Below are positions 33,029 through 40,887 of a stretch of 64,000 nt of DNA, piece by piece (within the stretch, counting starts at the first letter, position 1; each line of letters opens with the position of its first letter). The notes below the pieces were generated by a model. The model worked only from the letters and a program-made list of their open reading frames with translations. It was not told the DNA's origin and did no database searches. A program made the translations under genes and the position numbers. Origin of the DNA: SVQP01 sp045594445 (GTDB lineage: Bacteria; Bacillota; Clostridia; Oscillospirales; CAG-272); contig JAZNYL010000092.1 in assembly GCA_045594445.1 (NCBI GenBank), positions 1 to 64,000 of the forward strand. The letters are read 5' to 3'.

Positions 33029-33889
33029 ATGTGGTGTTCTGAAAATTGGAAGGATTACGAATTGCTTGATACCTCGGACGGCGAGCGTCTGGAGCGTTGG
33101 GGCAAATATATACTGGTCAGACCCGACCCACAGATCATCTGGAAGGGTGTGGCCGAGCATCCCGCATGGAAGCGCGCTGACGGCGTGTACCGTCGCTCTT
33201 CCTCGGGCGGTGGTAGCTGGGTAAAGAACAAGCTGCCCGAATCCTGGAATATTTCGTACGGAGAGCTGAATTTCGTGCTGCGCCCCATGGGCTTCAAGCA
33301 TACGGGCCTGTTTCCCGAGCAGGCTGCAAACTGGGATTGGTTTTCGGAGCTGATCCGCAAGGCAAATCGCCCCGTCAAGGTGCTCAATCTCTTTGCTTAT
33401 ACGGGCGGCGCCACCGTGGCAGCCGCTGCTGCGGGTGCATCAGTCGTGCACGTCGATGCGGCCAAGGGCATTGTGGCGCAGGCCAAAGAAAATGCGGCCC
33501 TTTCGGGGCTGCAGGACGCGCCCATCCGCTATATCGTGGACGATTGCAAGAAGTTTGTTGAGCGTGAGATCAGACGAGGCAACAAATACGACGGCATTAT
33601 CATGGATCCGCCCTCTTACGGCAGAGGCCCTAACGGCGAGGTATGGAAGTTAGAGGATTGCGTGGATGAATTCGTCGGCCTTGCTTCTCAGCTGCTCTCG
33701 GACGATCCGCTCTTTTTCCTGATTAATTCTTATACCACGGGACTCTCTCCCATGACCATGAGCTATTTGCTGGAGCTCAACGTCAAGCGCAAGTTTGGCG
33801 GCCACGTGGAATCGGGCGAGCTTGGATTGAAGGTCACGCGGACGGGCAGCTATCTGCCTTGCGGTGCAAGCTCTCGTTGGCAGAGGTAA
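33029..33889 (+). CDS. Class I SAM-dependent methyltransferase (PF10672-like)
   Basis: The 286-residue protein has a short N-terminal beta part and a Rossmann methyltransferase domain: motif I LNLFAYTGGATVAAA (about 122-136), VHVDAA (acidic residue binding SAM ribose) and the catalytic-loop MDPPSYGRG (about 191-199), a DPPSY motif shared with RlmI/RlmK-type 23S rRNA cytosine or guanine methyltransferases. rRNA is therefore the likely substrate, though the N-terminal PUA domain of RlmI is absent. GGAGG precedes ATG 33029. Confidence 0.87.
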   Translation: MWCSENWKDYELLDTSDGERLERWGKYILVRPDPQIIWKGVAEHPAWKRADGVYRRSSSGGGSWVKNKLPESWNISYGELNFVLRPMGFKHTGLFPEQAANWDWFSELIRKANRPVKVLNLFAYTGGATVAAAAAGASVVHVDAAKGIVAQAKENAALSGLQDAPIRYIVDDCKKFVEREIRRGNKYDGIIMDPPSYGRGPNGEVWKLEDCVDEFVGLASQLLSDDPLFFLINSYTTGLSPMTMSYLLELNVKRKFGGHVESGELGLKVTRTGSYLPCGASSRWQR

Positions 33890-33891
33890 TT

Positions 33892-34767
33892 ATGGCAGAA
33901 TTTATTGAGATCAAGAATTTGCATTTTTCCTACAACAAGGATGAAAACAAACAAAACGACGACGTGCTTTGCGGCGTGGATCTGACAATCAGACGCGGCG
34001 AGTACGTTGCCGTTCTCGGGCGTAACGGCTCGGGAAAATCCACGCTCGCCAAGCTGCTCAACTTAGTCATTGACGACCTTGAAAACGCACAGGGCGAGAT
34101 TTTGGTGGACGGTGTCAATATCCTGTCCGAGGATATGACCGAGGATATGGCATTTGACCTGCGCAAAAAGGTGGGTATGGTATTCCAGAATCCCGACAAT
34201 CAGTTGGTTGCAACGGTGGTTGAAGAGGACGTGGCGTTCGGCCCGGAAAACCTGGGACTTGATCCCACAGAGATCCGTCGCCGCGTGGACGAGGCACTTG
34301 CCACGGTTGGCATGAGCGAGTTTGCCAAAAGAGAGCCTCACAGACTCTCGGGTGGACAAAAGCAGCGCGTTGCCATTGCGGGCGTGATCGCCATGATGCC
34401 GGATTGCATCATTTTCGACGAATCCACGGCTATGCTGGATCCCGTCGGACGCAAGGATATCGTTGCCACCATGGAAAAGCTCAACCGTGAGCACGGCATT
34501 ACAGTGCTGACTATTACGCATTATATGGAAGAGGCAGTACGCGCAGATCGCGTGGTCGTGCTCAATCACGGCAAAATTGCCGTACAAGGAACTCCGTCGG
34601 AGGTCTTTTCCAACGCAAAAGCTCTTCGAGATGCAGGCCTTGAGCTGCCGCAATGCGCGCAGTTGCTGGAAGCTTTGACCAATGCCGGCATGCCGATTGC
34701 ACAATGCGGCATTACGCCAGAGGATTGTGCACGCATCATCCTGCAAGCAGGAGGTGACAGAGCATGA
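33892..34767 (+). CDS. ecfA1: ECF transporter ATPase EcfA1-type
   Basis: The 291-residue ABC ATPase has Walker A GRNGSGKST (about 44-52), Q-loop VFQNPDNQLVATVVEED, signature LSGGQKQR (about 148) and Walker B CIIFDESTAMLD (about 166-177). The EDVAFGPENLGL run is typical of EcfA subunits. With the second ATPase and EcfT that follow it forms the shared energising module of group II energy-coupling-factor vitamin or metal transporters. ATG 33892 lies two bases after the methyltransferase stop and follows AGAGGT; upstream starts overlap that gene. No S component is seen nearby. Confidence 0.93.
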   Translation: MAEFIEIKNLHFSYNKDENKQNDDVLCGVDLTIRRGEYVAVLGRNGSGKSTLAKLLNLVIDDLENAQGEILVDGVNILSEDMTEDMAFDLRKKVGMVFQNPDNQLVATVVEEDVAFGPENLGLDPTEIRRRVDEALATVGMSEFAKREPHRLSGGQKQRVAIAGVIAMMPDCIIFDESTAMLDPVGRKDIVATMEKLNREHGITVLTITHYMEEAVRADRVVVLNHGKIAVQGTPSEVFSNAKALRDAGLELPQCAQLLEALTNAGMPIAQCGITPEDCARIILQAGGDRA

Positions 34768-35621
34768 GCGCAAAGCTGGAATTACAAAACGTCACGTATT
34801 ATTACGGTAAGGGGACGGCCTTTGAGGTCAAAGCGCTGGATCAGGTCAGCTTTGCCGTCCGGGAAACGTCCATAACAGGTCTGATCGGACACACGGGATC
34901 GGGCAAATCCACGCTTGCACAGCTTTTCAACGGTCTTGAAAAGCCGAACGAGGGCAAGGTGCTGCTTGACGGTGAGGATATTTGGGACAAGAAATACAAG
35001 GGCGGACGTCTTTGCTTCCGAGTCGGCCTTGTCATGCAATATCCGGAATATCAGCTCTTTGAGGAAACGGTATTCAATGACGTTGCATTCGGCCCGCGTA
35101 ACAAGGGCGTTGGCGAAGAGGAAGTCAAAAAACTCGTCATGGATGCCATTGAATTCGTAGGATTGACACCGGACATTTTGGAGCAATCTCCGTTTGATCT
35201 TTCGGGCGGTCAGAAGCGCCGCGTGGCGATTGCGGGCGTTATGGCCATGCAGCCCGAGGTGTTGGTGCTTGACGAGCCCGCCGCTGGACTTGATCCCTCG
35301 GGCAGATCCGATATTTTCGGAGGTATCAGGCGATACAGAGATACGACGGGAGCCACCGTTATCATCGTCAGCCACAGCATGGAGGATATGGCAGAATACT
35401 GCGACGACGTGATCGTCATGCATCACGGAACCGTCATGCTGACAGGACCCAAGGACAGCGTGTTTGCCGACAGCGACAAGCTTGCAGAGGCGGGGCTGGA
35501 TATTCCACAGATCACGCGCGTCATGCGCCTGCTTGCGCAAAGCGGACTTGACGTGGATGCATCGGTATGCACCAAGGATCAGGCTGTCACAGAGCTGATC
35601 AGGGCTTACAAACTCAAATAA
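34764..35621 (+). CDS. ecfA2: ECF transporter ATPase EcfA2-type
   Basis: The 285-residue ABC ATPase partner overlaps the previous gene by four bases (ATGA). Walker A is GHTGSGKST (about 35-43), followed by VMQYPEYQLFEETVFNDVAF, which is the EcfA2-type Q-loop run, signature LSGGQKRR and Walker B VLVLDEPAAGLD. The heterodimer with EcfA1 hydrolyses ATP to topple the substrate-binding S protein within the membrane. Confidence 0.94.
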   Translation: MSAKLELQNVTYYYGKGTAFEVKALDQVSFAVRETSITGLIGHTGSGKSTLAQLFNGLEKPNEGKVLLDGEDIWDKKYKGGRLCFRVGLVMQYPEYQLFEETVFNDVAFGPRNKGVGEEEVKKLVMDAIEFVGLTPDILEQSPFDLSGGQKRRVAIAGVMAMQPEVLVLDEPAAGLDPSGRSDIFGGIRRYRDTTGATVIIVSHSMEDMAEYCDDVIVMHHGTVMLTGPKDSVFADSDKLAEAGLDIPQITRVMRLLAQSGLDVDASVCTKDQAVTELIRAYKLK

Positions 35622-35641
35622 ACGAAAAGGGAACTTTATCA

Positions 35642-36466
35642 ATGAAAAATATCGCACTTGGGCAATACTATCCTGCCCGGTCGCCCTTGCACAAGCTGGA
35701 TCCGCGTATTAAGCTGATCATTGCGGTGCTGTATATCGTAGCCGCATTCTTGTGTAAGAATCTTCTTGGCTTTGCCTTGCTTGTCGCATCGGCCGCGCTG
35801 TTGATTGCATGCAGCCGCGTACCGCTCAAAACCGTACTCGGCAGCTTGAAAATGGTCGCCTTCATTCTGGTACTGACCGTAGCGATCAATATCTTTCTGA
35901 CAAAGGAGGAGGGCGTCGCACCGCTTTGGTCGTTCTGGATCTTTGAGGTCTATACCAAAGGCCTTTACAGCGCGCTGTTTATCGCTTTACGAATCCTTTG
36001 TATGATCATCGGCACTTGCATGCTGTTGACCTATACAACAACGCCCATCGCGCTGACGGACGCTTTGGAGAGATTGCTCTCACCCTTGCGTCATCTCAAG
36101 CTGCCTGTGCATGAATTCTCCATGATGATGTCGATCGCCCTGCGATTCATTCCCACCATTATGGAAGAGGCGGAAAAGATCATGGCAGCGCAAAAAGCAA
36201 GAGGTGCGGGCTTTACAGAGGGCAATCTGATCAAGCGAATCAAATCTCTGATTCCGATCCTGATACCGTTGTTTGCATCGGTATTCAGAAGAGCCTTTGA
36301 GCTGGCAACCGCCATGACTTGCCGCTGCTACCGCGGCGGAGACGGCAGAACGCGCATGACCACCATGCGCCTGCATGCATCGGACGTGATCGTGCTGGTC
36401 ATTTCCATCGCAGCACTTGCGGGAATCGTATCCTGCAATTACTGGAATATCGGATATACTCTATAA
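35642..36466 (+). CDS. ecfT: ECF transporter transmembrane component EcfT
   Basis: The 274-residue membrane protein has about five to six hydrophobic helices and the two coupling-helix motifs that contact the ATPases: AQKARGAGF (about 184) and AMTCRCYRGG (about 228), the second varying from the usual Ala-Arg-Gly form. SPLHKLDPRIKLI near the start is characteristic of EcfT. The start at 35642 follows AAGGGAA. It completes the module with the two preceding ATPases. Confidence 0.92.
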   Translation: MKNIALGQYYPARSPLHKLDPRIKLIIAVLYIVAAFLCKNLLGFALLVASAALLIACSRVPLKTVLGSLKMVAFILVLTVAINIFLTKEEGVAPLWSFWIFEVYTKGLYSALFIALRILCMIIGTCMLLTYTTTPIALTDALERLLSPLRHLKLPVHEFSMMMSIALRFIPTIMEEAEKIMAAQKARGAGFTEGNLIKRIKSLIPILIPLFASVFRRAFELATAMTCRCYRGGDGRTRMTTMRLHASDVIVLVISIAALAGIVSCNYWNIGYTL

Positions 36467-36486
36467 AATCTAAGGGAGGGGAGAAT

Positions 36487-37272
36487 ATGAAGCTGTTTTT
36501 GCGCTTGGCGTTTTTGGGAACTGCTTATAACGGATATCAGGTGCAGGGCGAGCAGCAGCCGACCGTGCAGCGCGAGCTGACGCGCGCATGTGCCGAGCTG
36601 TTTGGCGTGCGCTGTGATATCGTGGGCTGCAGCAGAACAGATAGCGGCGTGCATGCAAATATGTTTTGTGCAACGGTTGCCGAGCGCGGCACCGACGAGC
36701 TGCATACCTCCATCCCCGAATCCCGTATTGCGGTCGCATTGAATGCGCATCTGCCAGAGGATATCGCAGTTTTTGACGCGATATTTGTAAACAGCGAGTT
36801 TCATCCGAGATACGACGTGCAATACAAGGAATACGTCTACCGTATTCATAATTCTCCCTGCCGCAGCCCGTTTGAGCAGGATCGCGCATGGTTTTATCCT
36901 AAGCGCATTGATGATCAAGCCTTTACCAATATGCAAAAGGCGGCCGAATACTATTGCGGCACGCACGATTTCTCCTCGTTCATGGCGCAGGGCGCAACCG
37001 TAGCCCACGCCGTTCGCACGGTTATGCACGCAAGAGTGGAGAGAAAGGGTGACGTGATTGAATTTTACGTGGCAGCCGACGGCTTTCTTTACAATATGGT
37101 ACGCATCATGACCGGCACGCTTGTAGCAGTTGCCGAGGGCAAGCTCAAGCCGGAGCAGATTCCGGAAGTGATCGCCGCCAAGGATCGCGCCGCCGCAGGC
37201 ATGACCGCTCCCGCGATGGGGCTGTATCTCAATCGCGTGATATACCAACACATTCCGAAGGAGACGCCATGA
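36487..37272 (+). CDS. truA: tRNA pseudouridine(38-40) synthase TruA
   Basis: The 261-residue enzyme isomerises uridine at positions 38-40 of the tRNA anticodon arm. Catalytic Asp lies in SRTDSGVHA (about residue 55), with GTAYNGYQVQG near the N-terminus and GTHDFSSF and FLYNMVRIMTGTL in the C-terminal half. The start at 36487 follows GGGAGGGG. Its stop overlaps the next start by four bases. An ECF-truA arrangement is common in Firmicutes ribosomal regions, although here rplM and rpsI are absent. Confidence 0.95.
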   Translation: MKLFLRLAFLGTAYNGYQVQGEQQPTVQRELTRACAELFGVRCDIVGCSRTDSGVHANMFCATVAERGTDELHTSIPESRIAVALNAHLPEDIAVFDAIFVNSEFHPRYDVQYKEYVYRIHNSPCRSPFEQDRAWFYPKRIDDQAFTNMQKAAEYYCGTHDFSSFMAQGATVAHAVRTVMHARVERKGDVIEFYVAADGFLYNMVRIMTGTLVAVAEGKLKPEQIPEVIAAKDRAAAGMTAPAMGLYLNRVIYQHIPKETP

Positions 37273-38501
37273 AAAAATGGATTTTGGGTAAGAGCACAAA
37301 GCAAGCGGCCGTCGAGCCGATCCAATTGCAAACGTCGCGTAACCAATACTATGACGGCGTGTCCAACGTCTATCACATGGCGTTTATCGTGCTGTTGGCC
37401 GCGCTTTTGGTATTTGTTTGCATCGCTATGCTGTGCAATATCGAGCTGTTTACCTATGAGAATTTCTACTATCTTGCCAAAGACATCGGCGCAGCGTCCG
37501 ACCTGCTTGCGGGATCGGGCAACGTAATCAACTACGAGACCTCTGCACGCAACCAGACCTTCGCGCTTTACCGTGGCGGTCTTGCGGTCGGTGGAGATTC
37601 CGGGCTGCAGCTGTTTACGGCAACCGGCAGGGAAACGCTGAATTCCTCTCCGGATTACACCGAGCCCGTGCTGCACGGCTCTGATAAGTATCTTTTGATC
37701 TACGACGTAGGAGAAAAGCGCTATTCCGTATATAACTCCTTTGTTTGTGTCCATCATGAGGAGTGTGAGTATCCCGTTTTTGCGGGCGCTATGTCGGATT
37801 CCGGCTATTACGCCGTCGTCACCGAGTCTTATTCGCACGCAGGCGTGGTATGCTTGTATAATGATCGCTTTGAGCTGGTAAATCGCTATAACCGTACGGA
37901 TATGGTGGTCACCGCTGCCATCAATCAGGCAGGCAACCGTCTTGCGTTTGCAACGGCAGGAATGAAAAACGGCGCTTACGTGACCACGCTGGTCATAGCA
38001 GTACCGGGCAAGGCCGAGGTTGCTTCAGAGCTGATTTTTGAAGGCCTGTTCCCGTACAGTATTGAATTTCTGGATCAGCATCGCCTTTTGCTCGTGGGTG
38101 ATTGCGCATCCTTTGTCATTTCGGTGGATGACGCTGCCGAAATGTCACGCATCCGCTATGCGGCAGACGAGCAGTTGGCTTTTGCAGATGCAAATGCTTT
38201 TTATCACGCCTTTGCGTTTTCTGTCAATCCCGTGACCGATACCTACCGCCTGTTCGTGACAGATCAGAGCGGCAACCCGGTGCTGGATCAGACCTTTGAT
38301 GCAGGGCTTTGCGATCTGGCGATATACGCGGAGCACCTGTTTTTGATGACTGACGAGGGCGTTGCACGTATTGACTTGCAAGATGCATCATACGACTTTA
38401 TCAGCTGTCCGACGGACGGAAGCTCCATGCTGATCAGCAATACAGGAGAAATTCTGATCTGCGGCGGACAGAGTGCCGTTTATTATGAATTTGAAGATTG
38501 A
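37269..38501 (+). CDS. Single-pass membrane protein with beta-propeller-like exterior (DUF5711-like)
   Basis: A 410-residue protein: a cytoplasmic tail of about 38 residues, one strong transmembrane helix (about 39-60) and an extracytoplasmic region of repeating short beta blades (for example YAVVTESYSH, RLAFATAG, YRLFVTDQSGN). The pattern resembles DUF5711 proteins of Clostridia, whose function is unknown. It overlaps truA by four bases and precedes the clpE-like gene by 24 bases, so it belongs to the same transcript. Confidence 0.8.
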   Translation: MKKWILGKSTKQAAVEPIQLQTSRNQYYDGVSNVYHMAFIVLLAALLVFVCIAMLCNIELFTYENFYYLAKDIGAASDLLAGSGNVINYETSARNQTFALYRGGLAVGGDSGLQLFTATGRETLNSSPDYTEPVLHGSDKYLLIYDVGEKRYSVYNSFVCVHHEECEYPVFAGAMSDSGYYAVVTESYSHAGVVCLYNDRFELVNRYNRTDMVVTAAINQAGNRLAFATAGMKNGAYVTTLVIAVPGKAEVASELIFEGLFPYSIEFLDQHRLLLVGDCASFVISVDDAAEMSRIRYAADEQLAFADANAFYHAFAFSVNPVTDTYRLFVTDQSGNPVLDQTFDAGLCDLAIYAEHLFLMTDEGVARIDLQDASYDFISCPTDGSSMLISNTGEILICGGQSAVYYEFED

Positions 38502-38525
38502 TAACCACAGGAGGTTTTACGATAC

Positions 38526-40853
38526 ATGGTCATGTGTTCCAATTGCCACAAGCGTGTGGCGGTGATCTTTGTCACCAAGTATGAAAATGAAAAAAAGGTC
38601 AGCAAGGGCCTTTGTATTAAATGCGCCAAGGAAATGGGCATTCCCATGGAGAATATGCTGGGCGACTTGTCCGGTCAGCTGGGGCTTTCTCCCGATCAGC
38701 TTGAGAACATGGAGGACGAGCTCAACAATATGTTCCAGAACAGCCAGCTTCCTTCGGAAATGGATGATAACGAGGATGGCGGTGCGCCCGCGATTGATCT
38801 GCCCAAGCTGTTCGGAGAGGGCGAGGACGAGCCGGAAGAGCCTACCAATCTCCCTGCGGAGCAGCCTGTGAAAAAGGAAAAGAAGAGCAATAAAAAGGAA
38901 TTCAAAAAGGACTCCGGCTCCAATTATAAATTTTTGAACACCTACTGCCGCCATTTGACGGGGCATGCACGTCAGGGAAGACTGGACCGCATTGTTGGCA
39001 GACAAAACGAGCTGGCGCGCGTTATTCAGATTCTTTGTCGCAGACAGAAGAATAACCCTTGTCTGATCGGCGAGCCCGGCGTTGGTAAAACCGCCATTGC
39101 CGAGGCACTTGCACTTCGCATTGCAAACGGAGACGTACCTTACAAGCTCAAAAACAAAGAGCTTTATCAGGTAGATCTGACCGCTCTGGTTGCGGGTACG
39201 CAGTTCCGCGGACAGTTTGAGCAAAGAATTCTGGGACTTCTGACCGAGGTTAAGCAGGCAGGCAACGTGATTCTGGTCATTGATGAGGTGCACAACATCG
39301 TGGGTGCAGGCGGTGGCGAGGGCAGCATCAACGCAGCCAACATTCTCAAGCCCGCGCTTTCCCGCGGCGAGGTGCAGGTGATTGGTGCCACCACGCTGAC
39401 CGAATATCGCAAGCACATTGAAAAGGACACCGCGCTGGAGCGCAGATTCCAGCCCGTGACCGTCAACGAGCCCTCGGTTGAGGAAACCGTGGAAATGCTG
39501 CGCGGTATCAAGCATTATTACGAGGAATACCACAATATCACCATCCCCGAGGACGTGCTCAGACGCGCCGTCGTATTCTCGGAGAGATATATCACCGACC
39601 GTTATCTGCCCGATAAGGCGATTGACCTGCTTGACGAGGCTGCCAGCGCGCTGTCGCTTTCCAGCGCACCGCTCAACGAGTCTCACGAGATCCGCGATAA
39701 GCTGCTCGTGCTCAAGCAAGAGAGAGAGGAACTGGAAAACGCTCCTGCTGATCAGGAAAAGAACGAGCAGCTGCGCTATGAAAAGATTGCCAAGATCAAG
39801 GCAACCGAAATGCAGCTTGCGGAAAAGCTGGCCGTGCTGGAGGAGGATTGCAAGAAAATCGTGCTCTCTCCCGATCAGCTTGCAGAGGTCATTGAGGTAT
39901 GGACCGGCATTCCTGCTACCACCATCAAGAGAAACGAATATGAGCGCATTGACAACCTCAAAGCAAGACTCCTTGAAAAGATCATCGGTCAGGATCACGC
40001 CGTGGAGGCCGTGGCACGCGCTATCAAGCGTAACCGTGCCGGCATTTCCTATAAGCGCAAGCCCGTATCCTTTATCTTTGCAGGTCCTACGGGCGTAGGT
40101 AAGACCGAGCTTGTCAAAACACTGGCAGAGGATCTGTTCCAGTCTCCCGAAACACTGATCAGACTGGATATGTCCGAGTTTATGGAAAAGCACTCGGTTT
40201 CTCGTACCATCGGCTCGCCGCCCGGATACGTGGGCTACGACGATGCAGGTCAGCTGACCGAAAAGATCCGCCGCAGACCGTATTCGGTCGTGCTGTTTGA
40301 CGAGATCGAAAAGGCGCATCCCGACGTGCTCAATATTCTGCTGCAGATTCTTGACGACGGCAGAATTACGGACGCACACGGCAAAACCGTCAACTTTGAA
40401 AATACTGTCATTGTTATGACCACCAACGCGGGCTCCAACCGCTCTTCCTCAATCATGGGCTTTTCCGCAGACGTACAGAGCGGTGCGCAGAACAATACCG
40501 AGAAGGCTTTGACAGAATTTCTGCGTCCCGAGTTTATCAACCGCGTAGACGAGGTTATCACCTTCAGACATCTGGATCAGAACGACTTTGTCAAGATTGC
40601 CGAGATCATGCTCGGTCAGCTTGCAGGTGTGCTTTCCGAGCGCGGATTTAACTTGGAATGGACGCAGCCCGCAGCAGAGCTGATTGCAAACGAATCCTAT
40701 TCACAGAAATACGGTGCAAGAAATATGCGTCGCTATATTCAGAAGCACGTGGAGGACGCACTTGCCGAGGTGATCGTTTCCGATTACCAAAATCAATATA
40801 CGCATGCCCTCATCTCTGTCTGCGAGGGCAAAATCAAGGTCAGCTGCGACTAA
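38526..40853 (+). CDS. clpE: ClpE-like ATP-dependent Clp protease ATPase with N-terminal zinc finger
   Basis: The 775-residue AAA+ unfoldase has a CxxC...CxxC zinc finger (Cys4, Cys7 and the CIKC pair about 33-36) in place of the Clp N-domain, as in ClpE, followed by an acidic, Lys-rich linker to about residue 135. D1 has Walker A GEPGVGKT (about 180) and D2 GPTGVGKT (about 520), with a short middle coiled-coil between. An MGF loop (SIMGF, about residue 643) matches the ClpP-docking tripeptide. It likely feeds unfolded proteins to ClpP. GGAGG precedes ATG 38526; ATG 38532 is an alternative. Confidence 0.92.
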   Translation: MVMCSNCHKRVAVIFVTKYENEKKVSKGLCIKCAKEMGIPMENMLGDLSGQLGLSPDQLENMEDELNNMFQNSQLPSEMDDNEDGGAPAIDLPKLFGEGEDEPEEPTNLPAEQPVKKEKKSNKKEFKKDSGSNYKFLNTYCRHLTGHARQGRLDRIVGRQNELARVIQILCRRQKNNPCLIGEPGVGKTAIAEALALRIANGDVPYKLKNKELYQVDLTALVAGTQFRGQFEQRILGLLTEVKQAGNVILVIDEVHNIVGAGGGEGSINAANILKPALSRGEVQVIGATTLTEYRKHIEKDTALERRFQPVTVNEPSVEETVEMLRGIKHYYEEYHNITIPEDVLRRAVVFSERYITDRYLPDKAIDLLDEAASALSLSSAPLNESHEIRDKLLVLKQEREELENAPADQEKNEQLRYEKIAKIKATEMQLAEKLAVLEEDCKKIVLSPDQLAEVIEVWTGIPATTIKRNEYERIDNLKARLLEKIIGQDHAVEAVARAIKRNRAGISYKRKPVSFIFAGPTGVGKTELVKTLAEDLFQSPETLIRLDMSEFMEKHSVSRTIGSPPGYVGYDDAGQLTEKIRRRPYSVVLFDEIEKAHPDVLNILLQILDDGRITDAHGKTVNFENTVIVMTTNAGSNRSSSIMGFSADVQSGAQNNTEKALTEFLRPEFINRVDEVITFRHLDQNDFVKIAEIMLGQLAGVLSERGFNLEWTQPAAELIANESYSQKYGARNMRRYIQKHVEDALAEVIVSDYQNQYTHALISVCEGKIKVSCD

Positions 40854-40887
40854 TTTATCAGAATAATACAAGAAGGAGGAAAAGCGA

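Noticed and set aside
38517..40379. 620-codon reverse-strand open frame opposite clpE
   Set aside because: Its sequence has no recognisable family, no ribosome site, and is explained by the codon bias of the clpE-like gene.
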